Assembly (NCBI RefSeq): GCF_004117075.1
Contig: NZ_CP026721.1
Span: forward strand, 1,240,001-1,304,000
Reading direction: 5' to 3'
Source of the DNA: Fervidobacterium changbaicum
Lineage (GTDB): Bacteria > Thermotogota > Thermotogae > Thermotogales > Fervidobacteriaceae
Length of the DNA stretch: 64,000 nucleotides
The notes beneath the pieces are model-generated. The model worked only from the letters and a program-made list of their open reading frames with translations. It was not told the DNA's origin and ran no database searches. Below, piece after piece: positions 45,705 to 55,442 of this stretch. Both the position numbers and the translations under genes were made by a program. Each line of letters starts with the position of its first letter. Position 1 is the stretch's first letter.

Positions 45705-46653
45705 TTTTAACCACCTTTCTTTCTGAGCGTTCTGCACCTTCGGTTATTTCAAGCATTCTTTCTATAGCCTTTCTTGCCTTTGCAATAAGCTCACTATCCA
45801 ATGTTACCTCTATCTTTTCTTCCAAGAGTGCCAGGTATGTATTTCTTAAGTTGTTCTTTTTCATATTATAGCAAACCATCGAGGGCACTGGTATGAATAC
45901 TTTATCAGGATAGAGCTTTTCAAGTTTTGCCAGCATTCCGACCTCTGTCACGACGATGAATTCATTTGCCTTTGAAGAAGCGGGGTACTTCTCCATTTGC
46001 GATGTGCTTCCTATGAAGTGAGCCAGATTGCGTATATTCTTTGGAACTTCCGGATGGACCATAACTTCCGCGTTTGGATACTTTGACATCAGCTTTTTAA
46101 TCTCGCTATCCTTAACGTAGTTGTGCACATAACAATATCCTGTCTCGCCCGGTATTGGGATGATGTTTTTCCCCGTTTTTTCCGCTACGTAAGATGCGAG
46201 GTTTTTATCAGGTCCAAAAAGTATTGTATCTGAATCAAGTGCATTTACAACATCGATAGCATTTGCCGACGTACATACAACATCTGCAACTGCCTTCACT
46301 TCCGTCCTGCTATTGACATACACAACAACTGGTATGCCTTTGTAGATTTCTTTGTACTTCAGCACATCTTCAACAGTCAATGAATTTGCCATCGGGCAAG
46401 TGGAATATCCTACGGGAACGATGATTTTCTTTTCGGGATTCAAAACCTTCATAACCTCTGCCATGAAATCGACGCCGAGGAAGAGTATCTTCTTGGCATC
46501 TATCTTTGTCACTATCCTTGCCAGTTGCAGCGAATCGCCTAAATAATCCGCTATCTGTTGCAGTTCGGGAATCTGATAATTGTGAGCCACAATGATGTAT
46601 CCTTTTTCATCGGCAAGCTTTCTGATTTTCTCAGGTGTGACGTACATTGACAT
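45697..46653 (-). CDS. nadA: Quinolinate synthase
   Basis: 318 residues. Condenses iminoaspartate with dihydroxyacetone phosphate using a 4Fe-4S cluster. The three ligand Cys are in YSTCPMANS near 102, VVCTSANAID near 128 and SMVCYNMKKN near 282. YIIVAHNYQIPE near 19 and MVHPEVP near 190 are also typical. ATG 46653 follows GGAGGTGG by five bases; the open frame is 24 bases longer. Confidence 0.95.
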   Translation of the reverse strand: MSMYVTPEKIRKLADEKGYIIVAHNYQIPELQQIADYLGDSLQLARIVTKIDAKKILFLGVDFMAEVMKVLNPEKKIIVPVGYSTCPMANSLTVEDVLKYKEIYKGIPVVVYVNSRTEVKAVADVVCTSANAIDVVNALDSDTILFGPDKNLASYVAEKTGKNIIPIPGETGYCYVHNYVKDSEIKKLMSKYPNAEVMVHPEVPKNIRNLAHFIGSTSQMEKYPASSKANEFIVVTEVGMLAKLEKLYPDKVFIPVPSMVCYNMKKNNLRNTYLALLEEKIEVTLDSELIAKARKAIERMLEITEGAERSERKVVKSA

Positions 46654-46678
46654 ATTCTCCACCTCCACATGTAGCATA

Positions 46679-47410
46679 TTAGCCTACCTGAAACCTTTCT
46701 GCCCTTTTTCTCAAAGCTGATACCAACGATAACGGGGCAAGGTAACTTGTCTTTGGATTTGGTGAAGGCTTGTTCTTATGTATTATTTTGTATTCACCGA
46801 CTGAAGAATAGATGTTTATCTCGTGTACGTTCTCTTCGATCTTTGGGTCAGCTACTATGCGTACATCGACCTTATCGAAATCTCCAACAGCAAGTGAAAG
46901 AGTCATGGAAACGTTCGTGTTTTGCGGGAACTCCTCAATGGCTTGGCGTGCGTTTCCTGAAAATATCACTTGCTCTTCACTTAAGTTTTCGAGATTGAAA
47001 GCTTTTGGTGGTTTTCGTGTTACAAGCTCGACCTTACTGATGAATTTTTTAACAGCACGTATGATATCAAGTCCACCTATTGCACCTGAAGGGATGTAAA
47101 CTGTCTGGGAGGACCTTTTCAATTCCTCCATGAACTTGTCAAAGAACTCAACATCCGAAAATGCACCGGAGCTTATGATGTAAAAATCTTTCCCGCTTTT
47201 GAGCACGTCCAAACCATACTGTTTTACAGCATCTACGGAAGCGCACTCAACAACCACATCAGCATCTTCTGGAACAAAAAATCTTTCTAACCTTTCGCAA
47301 GGTAGGTCTGTTTCAATAACATCGTAATACCAGCACTTTTCAATCTCGTCTCTTAGTTCTTGGTAAACTATCTTTGCGATATTTCCCCCACCTATGAAAA
47401 ATACCTTCAT
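46679..47410 (-). CDS. nadX: L-aspartate dehydrogenase
   Basis: 243 residues. Oxidises L-aspartate to iminoaspartate with NAD(P), replacing NadB. Rossmann motif FFIGGGNIAKIV at the start, VVECASVDAVKQYG near 56, ISSGAFSD near 80 and PSGAIGGLDIIRA near 104, followed by the family's substrate-binding His in the C-terminal half. The homologue TM1643 was characterised in Thermotoga maritima. First gene of nadX-nadA-nadC. ATG 47410 has GGAG seven bases upstream. Confidence 0.93.
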   Translation of the reverse strand: MKVFFIGGGNIAKIVYQELRDEIEKCWYYDVIETDLPCERLERFFVPEDADVVVECASVDAVKQYGLDVLKSGKDFYIISSGAFSDVEFFDKFMEELKRSSQTVYIPSGAIGGLDIIRAVKKFISKVELVTRKPPKAFNLENLSEEQVIFSGNARQAIEEFPQNTNVSMTLSLAVGDFDKVDVRIVADPKIEENVHEINIYSSVGEYKIIHKNKPSPNPKTSYLAPLSLVSALRKRAERFQVG

Positions 47411-47493
47411 ACTGTCACTCCAATCTTCCACTGAACTTTTTTGTATTCTTCAGATTTTTCTAAAATTCGTTCACTTAAAGAATCTTCTACTTT

Positions 47494-47522
47494 ATTATAC
47501 ATCTACTGTTATTTAGTGTCAA
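47494..47522 (-). promoter_or_regulatory. Consensus sigma-70 promoter of the NAD operon
   Basis: Minus-strand TTGACA (47522-47517), exactly 17 bases, TATAAT (47499-47494): a perfect match in both boxes. It lies about 85 bases before nadX. A gene with such a promoter is normally held by a repressor (NiaR-type in Thermotoga), but no clear operator was identified. Confidence 0.9.
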
Positions 47523-47674
47523 ATACTGTAAAATTTTCATGTGGTGGTACCTACATGGCCAAAAAGGTGTAGAATTGTGGTATTGCTATGAGGAAGTTAA
47601 AGAAAATAGTTGCAACGTTCAAATAAGAGGCTGTAAGGTTTGTTCGAATTTTCTCTCTGAAAGGAGGGATAAGT

Positions 47675-49114
47675 ATGGCAAGAATGAAAAAGAAAGAAGA
47701 TGAAGAACGGATATTGAACGATGTTGCTAAACGTGAAGAGCGTGTAAGAACTTTTGCACAATTGGTTTCATTTGCACAAATATTAATCGTGGCTTCTGCT
47801 TTCTTGTCACGTAAAGATATAAAGTACGTTTTTAGTTTTGGCCCGCTGTTCTTTCTAATTCCCGGTATTATCAACATTCTGCGCGTCAAAGGTTACAGGA
47901 TATTAGGTGTTTCCTATTTTTTATCTTCACTAATTCTTTTGTACACAGCAATGAACGTTGTTGTTCCAGCTTCCACCATTTATTACATCTTGACCTTTGC
48001 AAATTACATTTTCTTATACAAAGCGACAAAACAAAAAGTGTTTAACAACCTGTGGAAATTAGTTTTATTATTTGCGCTTGCAGACATTATATTCATAGGA
48101 TTGAAATTGCTTCACTTAGTTCTCTTGCTACTTTTATTACATCAGATGATCCACTTGTATGCTTTATTGAACATGAGGTATGTCGACATACTGTACACAA
48201 AACCAGATAAAATAAAGAAAAAGTACTCAAATGCAAAAGGCGTTGATATTCCTGTTGACTTTGAGACAAGGACACCAAAGCAGATATTTAGAACGCTCGG
48301 TGGTATATATTTTTCACCAGTAATAACGAGTGATGAATTTGTTTGTTTTACTTCCGCAGATGGGAGTCTGTACAGTTTTGCCAGTAACGGTGAATTAAAA
48401 TGGAAGGTGGATGCTGGTAGTGAGGATTTTTCAGACCCCCTGCTGGATAGTAAGGAGAACATATTTATTGTGAGTTCTTCTGGGATGTTGATAAAATTAA
48501 GCGCTAAAGGTGAAGAGATATTCAGAATAAGAATAAAGCGCGGAATTTCTTGTATGCCTGTTATATTCAACGACATGATATACCTTTTCAATACTGCAGG
48601 TGTTTTGTATGAGATATCGACAGATGGTGAAAGGCAAAGAACAGTGTTTAATTTGAATGAATTTATCGATTTAAGTCCCATTATAACAGAAGACTCGATT
48701 TACGTCTTACTTCCCCCAGGAGAATTATACAGGTTTTCAATGGATGGTGAAAAAATCTGGAAGACAGATATGGGAACTGTTACAACAGCACCGGTGATAA
48801 GCGAAGATGGAATTATCTATGTCGGTTCGAACGATAAATTTATCTACGCGATCAATTCCGAAGATGGAAGTGTGATTTGGGCATTTGAGACTGACAGTGA
48901 GCTAACCGTCTCACCTGTCGTAAGCGAGGATGGAAGAGTATATTTCGGATCTGGAAAGAAATTTTACTGTTTGGACAAAGAAAAGAACATACGTTGGGAG
49001 TTCTCGATGAGTTCTGACATTTCAAGTTCTCCAGTTATCTCAGAGGGCTATATCTATTTTGGTTGCAAGAATGGGGATTTCTATTCACTAAGAACTGATG
49101 GGACGGTTGATTGA
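47675..49114 (+). CDS. Membrane protein with PQQ-type beta-propeller, cut short by TGA
   Basis: 479 residues. Charged N-terminus, about five membrane helices (residues 28-155), then a propeller of repeated blades of the kind SPVISEDGIIYVGSNDKFIY / GSVIWAFE. The frame stops at TGA 49112-49114 but continues without change as YYKFLTGVYAKPTVSKTG to DGSVYAF and TGA at 49211. The blade pattern puts a Trp at the stop, so TGG-to-TGA is likely and one blade has been lost. The shortened protein may still fold. GAAAGGAGGG precedes ATG. No enzyme function is evident: such propellers are often structural. Confidence 0.78.
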   Translation: MARMKKKEDEERILNDVAKREERVRTFAQLVSFAQILIVASAFLSRKDIKYVFSFGPLFFLIPGIINILRVKGYRILGVSYFLSSLILLYTAMNVVVPASTIYYILTFANYIFLYKATKQKVFNNLWKLVLLFALADIIFIGLKLLHLVLLLLLLHQMIHLYALLNMRYVDILYTKPDKIKKKYSNAKGVDIPVDFETRTPKQIFRTLGGIYFSPVITSDEFVCFTSADGSLYSFASNGELKWKVDAGSEDFSDPLLDSKENIFIVSSSGMLIKLSAKGEEIFRIRIKRGISCMPVIFNDMIYLFNTAGVLYEISTDGERQRTVFNLNEFIDLSPIITEDSIYVLLPPGELYRFSMDGEKIWKTDMGTVTTAPVISEDGIIYVGSNDKFIYAINSEDGSVIWAFETDSELTVSPVVSEDGRVYFGSGKKFYCLDKEKNIRWEFSMSSDISSSPVISEGYIYFGCKNGDFYSLRTDGTVD

Positions 49115-49246
49115 TACTATAAATTTCTCACAGGTGTTTACGCAAAACCAACTGTGTCAAAAACTGGCACTGTCTATGTACCTTGTTCTGATGGCAGTGT
49201 TTATGCTTTTTGAGGTTCAAAAATTATACGAACCGAGGTGAAAATT

Positions 49247-49786
49247 ATGGAAAGAATGGATATTTACAGAATTGGAAGCTGGCGTTGGATCGTGGTGAGC
49301 CTTATATTCACGATATTCTTTGGATATTTTGTTTTCGGACCATATGGTACCAAACTCAATGTTGCCTTAGGTGAAGAGATTATTGATTCAAAGTTCATAC
49401 TGTCTCAGGACTATATTTCAAAGTATATCGACAAGGTTAGAGAGGATGATTTGGAGCACTTTGTATATCTTCACGTTTTGGATTCATTCTTTGCGTTGAG
49501 TTATTCATTTCTTCTTTGGTCGATATCTGTGAAAGTTTTCCTGCAAAGACTTAAAATGTCAAACGAGTTTCTAACTGTTTTTGTGCTCTTTGGAGGGCTG
49601 TTCGATTTGATTGAGAACATACTCTTGATATGCTTGGTGTTCTTCAAAGAGAAGGTGCATGACGTATTCAGCAAGGTATTGATTTTTGTCACACCGGCTA
49701 AGTTCTTGTTACTTGCCGTTGTTGTGCTTATAATACTCGTAGGTATAGTTGTAGTCCTTTTTAAGAAAAGCCGAGGAGAGATTTAA
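49247..49786 (+). CDS. Small membrane protein, unknown
   Basis: 179 residues. Four membrane segments (about residues 12-28, 72-94, 104-125, 145-168) with a loop of about 40 residues outside after the first. Start ATG 49247 is six bases after GAGGTG; an upstream GTG 49238 overlaps that site. The next gene starts directly at its stop codon. Family not recognised. Confidence 0.7.
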   Translation: MERMDIYRIGSWRWIVVSLIFTIFFGYFVFGPYGTKLNVALGEEIIDSKFILSQDYISKYIDKVREDDLEHFVYLHVLDSFFALSYSFLLWSISVKVFLQRLKMSNEFLTVFVLFGGLFDLIENILLICLVFFKEKVHDVFSKVLIFVTPAKFLLLAVVVLIILVGIVVVLFKKSRGEI

Positions 49787-50665
49787 GTGAACATATTAAC
49801 TTTAAACCTGCACACCTATCAAGAAGTTCCCTTCAAAGAGTACGACAATATCCTATCGTTTCTTGAAAAATACAAGCCTATTCAAGAAGCGATTGCTGGC
49901 CTTATAATCCAAAAACGAGTCGATATTGCTTTTTTCCAAGAAGCAGGACAGTATATTCACGAAGAACCAGACATAAATATCCAAGGAATAGCTATCAAGA
50001 AAAGCAACTATGTAAGAATCTTAACAGAGATGCTTTCTGATAAGAGAAAAAACTACTATTTTGTATGGGACATCTCCCATTATGGCTTTGGCATTTGGGA
50101 AGAAGGGCTTGGAATTCTTTCAAAATTTCCCATCGTTGAATTCGAAAGTAGGTACGTTTCCAAACATACTTGTTTGGATACTTTTTACTCAAGAAAGATA
50201 ATCAGAGCAAGAGTTCAAGCTGAAAAAGAACAACCTGATTTATACTGTGTTCATCTCAACTGGGCTGAGGCAGGTTTTGTTGAGGAATTCTCTAATCTGG
50301 TGAAATGGATCGAAGAAATTGGGAATGAGAATTTTGTTATTGCTGGGGATTTCAATGTGCCATATGGTTCTGATGAATACGAATTGATAGTTAATACAAA
50401 AGTACTTGGTAGAAAATTGATTGATGCTTGGATAGTTGCCAATCCTGACAGACCTGTTCAACCAACTTTTGGTGGAGATGTAATTTCAGAGAGCACTGCA
50501 AGGATAGATTATATCTTCATCCCTGAAGGATGGGAAGTAGCGAGAGCAGAGATTGTTTTTGATAAGGAAAGAGTATCTGATCATATGGGAGTGTTTTGTG
50601 AAGTTAAGTCTTACTTTCATAGATTTGAAGTAAAAGAAAATTGTTTACTGAAAAATGGCAAATAA
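49787..50665 (+). CDS. Endonuclease/exonuclease/phosphatase-family protein
   Basis: 292 residues. EEP fold with its conserved blocks in order: ILTLNLHTYQ at the start, FFQEAGQY (metal Glu) near 47, CVHLNWAEAGF near 145, IAGDFNVPYGSDE near 186, RIDYIFIP near 240 and SDHMGVFCEV near 266 (catalytic Asp-His). It may act on DNA, a phosphorylated sugar or a lipid. No signal peptide. GTG start with GGAGAG upstream, immediately after the previous stop. Confidence 0.85.
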   Translation: MNILTLNLHTYQEVPFKEYDNILSFLEKYKPIQEAIAGLIIQKRVDIAFFQEAGQYIHEEPDINIQGIAIKKSNYVRILTEMLSDKRKNYYFVWDISHYGFGIWEEGLGILSKFPIVEFESRYVSKHTCLDTFYSRKIIRARVQAEKEQPDLYCVHLNWAEAGFVEEFSNLVKWIEEIGNENFVIAGDFNVPYGSDEYELIVNTKVLGRKLIDAWIVANPDRPVQPTFGGDVISESTARIDYIFIPEGWEVARAEIVFDKERVSDHMGVFCEVKSYFHRFEVKENCLLKNGK

Positions 50666-51406
50666 ATTGTGGTATATATATCTTTTTAAATAGGCGAGTT
50701 ACGACTATAGAATGTATAATACATCAACCTAGACATAGGATAGTTTAAGCTCTTTACCAACGAAATTTCGCTATTTTAAAACTGTTCTTCCAAAGTACTA
50801 CAGTTTACGAAAAACTCTGCGGGTAGTTTCATTCATGCACATCCCATGAAATTGTAAGGTTTCTTACTACTTTATAATTTCTCATCTAACGTATAAGTCA
50901 AATAGCTGCGCAAATATAAGTGATTTCGTTTTCATATTAGAATAGATGATTATGGCAAAGTTGTTAACTAACAAAAACTAAAAGCTAAAAACTCAGATAC
51001 GGAAAGTGCACGAGGGCTAGTTAAGTCATGAGATAGACGTGATAGGAACGTCCGTAGCAAGGGTGGTAGTACCAAAGTATATACTTTCGAAGTTACATTT
51101 CTGTGATTTTCTTACACTGCTCAGTGTATGGCTTAGTAGGACGAACTTCAAATTAAAAGGAGTGATTAACAGCTTTGAGTTTCGTTGATCCTTCTTGTGA
51201 ATGATTAGAACAGTGTTTGATTGGTTAAAGTGCAACAGTATCTTATTACTTTTTTACTGATGGTGGACAAATATCATTTCTATGCAAATGAGTGTAGTTA
51301 AATACGCTCTATTGGTGGAAAAAACTGTTTTTACAGGAGAGCTTCCAATATTTAAGACGACGAAAACACTTTTGAGTAAGCTTAGTAGAAGAAAAGGAGA
51401 TTAGAT

Positions 51407-51544
51407 ATGATGGTTTGGTGGCGTTCTTGCTTTAAGTGGTACAAATTCATGTTAATTCCTTTGTTTGTAAACTTTTCATACAAAACATTGGTGATTTTTC
51501 GATTGTTTATAATAGTTTACTATTCTCGTGCAACTTTGACTTGA
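51407..51544 (+). CDS. Possible 45-residue hydrophobic peptide
   Basis: AAAAGGAG, seven bases, ATGATGG.., then a frame rich in Phe, Leu, Ile, Tyr and Lys (FMLIPLFVNFSYKTLVIF) that ends in TGA. The ribosome site is good and one membrane helix is possible, but composition in this AT-rich, decayed stretch could produce it by chance. Confidence 0.22.
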   Translation: MMVWWRSCFKWYKFMLIPLFVNFSYKTLVIFRLFIIVYYSRATLT

Positions 51545-51660
51545 TATGTAAAATAATTGTAGATAGTGTGCCGCATTCTTGTTTTTTCATCTTGTAAAGA
51601 TGTTTTCCTTACTCTGAATTTTAACAAAGTGGCTTTTCAAAAACTCAATAACAACCTCAA

Positions 51661-51858
51661 AAACAGATTATATATGAAATTAAAACAGATGATTCATCTC
51701 TTGATTTTACAATAGTAAACGACTTAAAAGAGAATGTAGATTTAGAAGTTTCTGGAACCGTGTATTTCAATGGCTAAGAATGTTCATTTATTAAGAAGTA
51801 TCCAATGAAGAATTGGGAAAAGTTAGAAATAATTGTTGCTGACATTCCTAGAGACTAA
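51661..51858 (+). pseudogene. Broken open frame, unknown
   Basis: One frame reads KQIIYEIKTDDSSLDFTIVN then DLKENVDLEVSGTVYFNG, TAA at 51775-51777, and continues ECSFIKKYPMKNWEKLEIIVADIPRD to TAA. The composition is protein-like (alternating beta pattern), so it is probably the tail of a lost gene. No start codon in frame. Confidence 0.35.
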
Positions 51859-52632
51859 TTAACCAATGTAGGACTGCTCCTCTCTTTAAAGTTTACTGGT
51901 GATCATAATTATCAAGGAGGATTGTTTAGGTTTTCCTTTGGGCGTGAAACACCGGAAAGCACACTTCTTTCAGCTAGCAACTTCAAATAATCGATAACGA
52001 ATTCTTATCATTTGCAGCTTTTCATGAAATATGCTTGCAAATATCTCGACTTCTACCCGACCATGTCGGTGCACTTCTCTAGTCTCGACTATATAAGGAC
52101 CTTAGATTAGATTCTAATAATTTGTGCTCCCATCAATGGTATTCCTAGCTGTTTTCAATACTACTTAACGAGAGTGAGTAAACTGCCTTCGTTGTAAACT
52201 GGTATTTCAAACCAATGGAATAAGCATCAAATAACTGGTTTCACAAGTCATCCTTACATTTAGGTAAAAAGTTCAAAAAAGCTACTACTTAGTGGATTAT
52301 TCACAAACTGACACAACACCGTTTAGGATAAGAAACTCTTATTAACTGATATATTTCCATGTTATGGCCACATTCCAACTGATGTATTAAGTAAGAAATT
52401 CAAAAGCACATTGAATTAAATATACCCCAGAAATAGCTACACCCGACCACCTTTTGCATAAGAAAGCGCTAATACTTTTATTCCCAAAACATCTATTCAT
52501 TCGTTGAAACACTTTATTGTCGAATGCTTATTTTTTATCACTTATCTTCTTCTCTTCTCTTTTTTCATGCCCCTACTTCTTCTGTATCTTTTGATTCCTG
52601 AATCTAAAAAATGCTCTTTGCTTGTGCAAGCT

Positions 52633-53803
52633 TTAATCTAAAGAAACTGGCCTGAAAAAACGAAACCAGATAAGAGCAAACATTTTTAATTTTAATACTT
52701 CAACATCTTCCTTGTATATACTTATTTCCCTTAAATTACCTCCATTCCTGCTAAATACCATTAGCTTTGACATTATCTTTAATCCCTCTTTACTCCATCC
52801 TAATGTCCTACTGCTTAATCTCGCTGATAATACATGACTTATATGTTCTTCTGCACTGCATCCTATTACATCCTCGTCCTCTTTATATATTACTATCCCT
52901 TCCCAGTTATTTAATATATATCTCCTTGCTTCTTTTGCTCTCTCCTTTTCTGCCTTAGTTTCTGCTATATTTATTAACTCCTTAAATATCTCCTTTAAAG
53001 CCTTCTTATCCCCTTCATTTATCGCTCCACATATCTTTTGCCTATATTCTTCTCGCTTTGCTGTCTCTCTTATTATGTATTTGTTCAAATGATATCTATC
53101 TAATACAAATTTCGCTTTCGAAATCCACTCCATTCCTTCCTTTATCCATCTTGCTCCATCTCCTGCTATGTATATCTTTTCTATGCTCTCTATTTCATAA
53201 TTGTCATACACATAATTCGCTACATCTATCCATATCCCTTCAGCTTCTACACCAACGTATGCTTTGTTATATACATTCTTTAATTCGTTTCTCCCATTTT
53301 TGCTTTGCCTTCCTTCATTTATATATACAAACCTTGGTATCTCCTTCTTCCCGTTCTGCAATGCCACATGATCCTCATCCACTTCTATGTATAGCACCCT
53401 TACTTTCCTCTTTTCTTTTATTTCCCTTTTTACTTCTACCTCCCCTACGTGGCTTATTGCATTAAATACTGTCTGTCTGCTTAGTTTCTCGGGACATGTT
53501 TTTTTGCTACTCTCCTTGTAGGACATATTGATTGCGTTCTGCACCAGCTTTATCTTTACTTCTTTATCTATCTTCTCATCTTTGCTTATTCCTATAATTT
53601 CATCAAGTAAATATCTATATTCCCCACTCTTCTTAGATTTGTAATACGTTCTTGCATATTCTATCTCGCCTAGCATTGTTACAATCTTTTTTTGTCTTTC
53701 CTTTCTACTACCCATCCTTTTTTCTTTTTTCGTCTCCTTTAATCGTTTTATCTAATTCTTCTAAAAAGTCCTTTATTGTGTTTACTCCTAATTCATCAGT
53801 CAT
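52633..53803 (-). pseudogene. ISLre2-family (UPF0236) transposase, frameshifted N-terminus
   Basis: The main frame (ATG 53715 to stop 52633, 360 residues) has [27 protein letters not shown] and [12 protein letters not shown], the DDE-type catalytic blocks of the family. Full ISLre2 transposases are about 450-480 residues. The missing N-terminus is present upstream in other frames: [20 protein letters not shown] from 53803, and before an A-tract EEETISKEWDLTKHVDVVKK. At least one single-base frameshift near 53715 and probably one near 53805 separate the pieces. The plus-strand open frames opposite are shadows. Confidence 0.75.
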
Positions 53804-53890
53804 TTTTTAACTACATCAACATGTTTCGTTAAATCCCATTCTTTTGATATAGTTTCCTCCTCAATTATTGACAAATAGGCAATTAATATA

Positions 53891-53917
53891 GGTGGGCATT
53901 TGAGTAATTTGCCCACC
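53891..53917. other. Hairpin GGTGGGCA / TGCCCACC
   Basis: Perfect 8-bp inverted repeat (53891-53898 and 53910-53917) between the ISLre2 relic and the ABC-2 exporter genes. On the minus strand it lies about 60 bases after the permease stop and could be a weak terminator without a T-run, or part of the IS end. Confidence 0.45.
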
Positions 53918-53974
53918 CCAACTATAGACATAGGGCTGAAACTAATGTGCTAAATTTTTTTCATTTATTTTATA

Positions 53975-54733
53975 TTATATAGTCGAGTTTATAAGTTCAT
54001 TAAAGAACCTACTCAAAATTTTAACTAATATAAATCTCAAAACCAAAATCTGAACCATCAATATTAAATACATAATTTCAATTGGAAATATCAAATAATC
54101 CGCACTAAATGCACTTTTAAATATATTTATTATATATGTAAATGGTAATAAAAGGGCCACTATTTTAAATCCTGATTTGAGTAATCTATAAGGCATATAG
54201 CATGCAGAAAATATCAATAGAATACTAATCAGAAGTGAACTGTAAGCAAATCTTTTTGTTTTAAGAGTAAAGGCCGCTAAAAGCCCACTAATAATCGATG
54301 ATATAGCAATTATTATTACGATAAAGATTGCTGCATTTAATAGGGCATATAAAGAAATTTTTATATAAATTATTCCATAAACATTCATTAAAATTAATGC
54401 AAAAACATACTGAATTAAATAGATGAAAAAATAAAAAACCGTTTGAGCTAAAATATACTCAAATATCTTAACATTAGCTATTCTAAAATTTGACATTTTG
54501 CCACTTATAATTTCTTGATAAAGTTCATAGTTTGCAGCAATAACGGTGTTACTTATTATTCCTGCAATAATTATAGTTAAAAGGGTAAACCTTAGATTTT
54601 CTAAGTCATTTGATTGAGCCAATGCAAAATAATAAAATGGAACTATACTTAGATAAATTCTTAAAGTGTTTAATAATAATTCCTTCCAATTTCTTTTATA
54701 AAAAAATATATTTTTCATTAGAATGCTAATCAT
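53975..54733 (-). CDS. ABC-2 type permease, second subunit
   Basis: 252 residues, about six membrane helices, no soluble domain. Fits the ABC-2 exporter permease superfamily in length and layout. GGGGG followed by ATTTT points to ATG 54733; the open frame is 18 bases longer. Overlaps the upstream permease by eight bases. Strongly AT-rich with many AAA/ATA codons, unlike the core genes on the left of the window, which suggests transfer. Confidence 0.72.
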   Translation of the reverse strand: MISILMKNIFFYKRNWKELLLNTLRIYLSIVPFYYFALAQSNDLENLRFTLLTIIIAGIISNTVIAANYELYQEIISGKMSNFRIANVKIFEYILAQTVFYFFIYLIQYVFALILMNVYGIIYIKISLYALLNAAIFIVIIIAISSIISGLLAAFTLKTKRFAYSSLLISILLIFSACYMPYRLLKSGFKIVALLLPFTYIINIFKSAFSADYLIFPIEIMYLILMVQILVLRFILVKILSRFFNELINSTI

Positions 54734-55442
54734 AAAATCCCCCAGCCACAATATATTTTTTTATACTTTTTTCTGTATTCCATATTGCAAATGCCATCAT
54801 ACTTACAAACATTAAAATTGATAGTTCAATGTTAATATTATTTCCTTCTGAAAAGCTAATAACATAAGTTATTGGTATTAGCTGCGAAATACTTCTTAAA
54901 AATTTTGGAAATACGCTTATGGGATATAAAACGCCACTTATTATATAAACTATATCCATTCCAAAGTTAAATCTGTGAAAATAATTTTTTGTTTTTAAGT
55001 GAACAGCAAGCATTATATTGCTTACTATAACATTGTTGATAAAAACAAATATAGAACAAATTATAGCAAATAAAAAATCTATATTTAAGTGGAATATAAC
55101 CTCATAACAATACAGTATTATGAGTAAGGATGGAATATATAAAATATTTACTGCTACTGTTTGGTAAAAATTATATCTATGTAAGCTAATTTTAGAAAGT
55201 AATACATCATGTATTTTTTCACTGCCAAAGAACTCCATTCTCCTTGAAATTATCTCAAATATGGTAAAATAAAAGCATGACCACAAACACATCTTTAAAA
55301 TTATATTTTTATCTATATTTTGAGCTATTACACTGTTTAATAAAATCACTGGAAGAATCGAATTTATAGGTGCAATTAATAATAGTTTAATTATGTTCCA
55401 CTTGTTTCGTAAAAGACTTTTAAACATAAAATATATAATCAT
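54726..55442 (-). CDS. ABC-2 type permease, first subunit
   Basis: 238 residues with about six membrane helices; YIISGVLYPISVFPKFLRSISQLIPITYV near residue 170 is the typical Pro-rich ABC-2 signature region. Start ATG 55442 or ATG 55427 (MFKSLLRNKW), both directly at the IscB element edge, so the native ribosome site may have been displaced. Works with the ATPase at 56934-57884 and the second permease. Confidence 0.72.
   Translation of the reverse strand: MIIYFMFKSLLRNKWNIIKLLLIAPINSILPVILLNSVIAQNIDKNIILKMCLWSCFYFTIFEIISRRMEFFGSEKIHDVLLSKISLHRYNFYQTVAVNILYIPSLLIILYCYEVIFHLNIDFLFAIICSIFVFINNVIVSNIMLAVHLKTKNYFHRFNFGMDIVYIISGVLYPISVFPKFLRSISQLIPITYVISFSEGNNINIELSILMFVSMMAFAIWNTEKSIKKYIVAGGFYD

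Larger units (their letters stand above)
50666..52632. other. Two-kilobase AT-rich decayed region without an intact gene
   Basis: No convincing full-length gene. Visible contents: an end-like sequence AATTTCTCATCTAACGTATAA (50876-50896) that matches 18 of 21 bases of the repeat end at 61748; an open stretch 51024-51185 on the plus strand without a clear start (EIDVIGTSVARVVVPKYIL..); a small open frame at 51407; and a broken frame at 51661-51858. It looks like a graveyard of old insertions next to the ISLre2 element. Confidence 0.5.

Noticed and set aside
51026-51235. Minus-strand 69-residue open frame in the decayed region
   Set aside because: No ribosome site and no recognisable features; the plus strand of the same stretch is equally open, so coding cannot be decided.
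52767-53465. Plus-strand open frames opposite the ISLre2 transposase
   Set aside because: Leu/Ser/Pro-rich low-complexity translation of the antisense strand of an A-rich gene; no ribosome sites.
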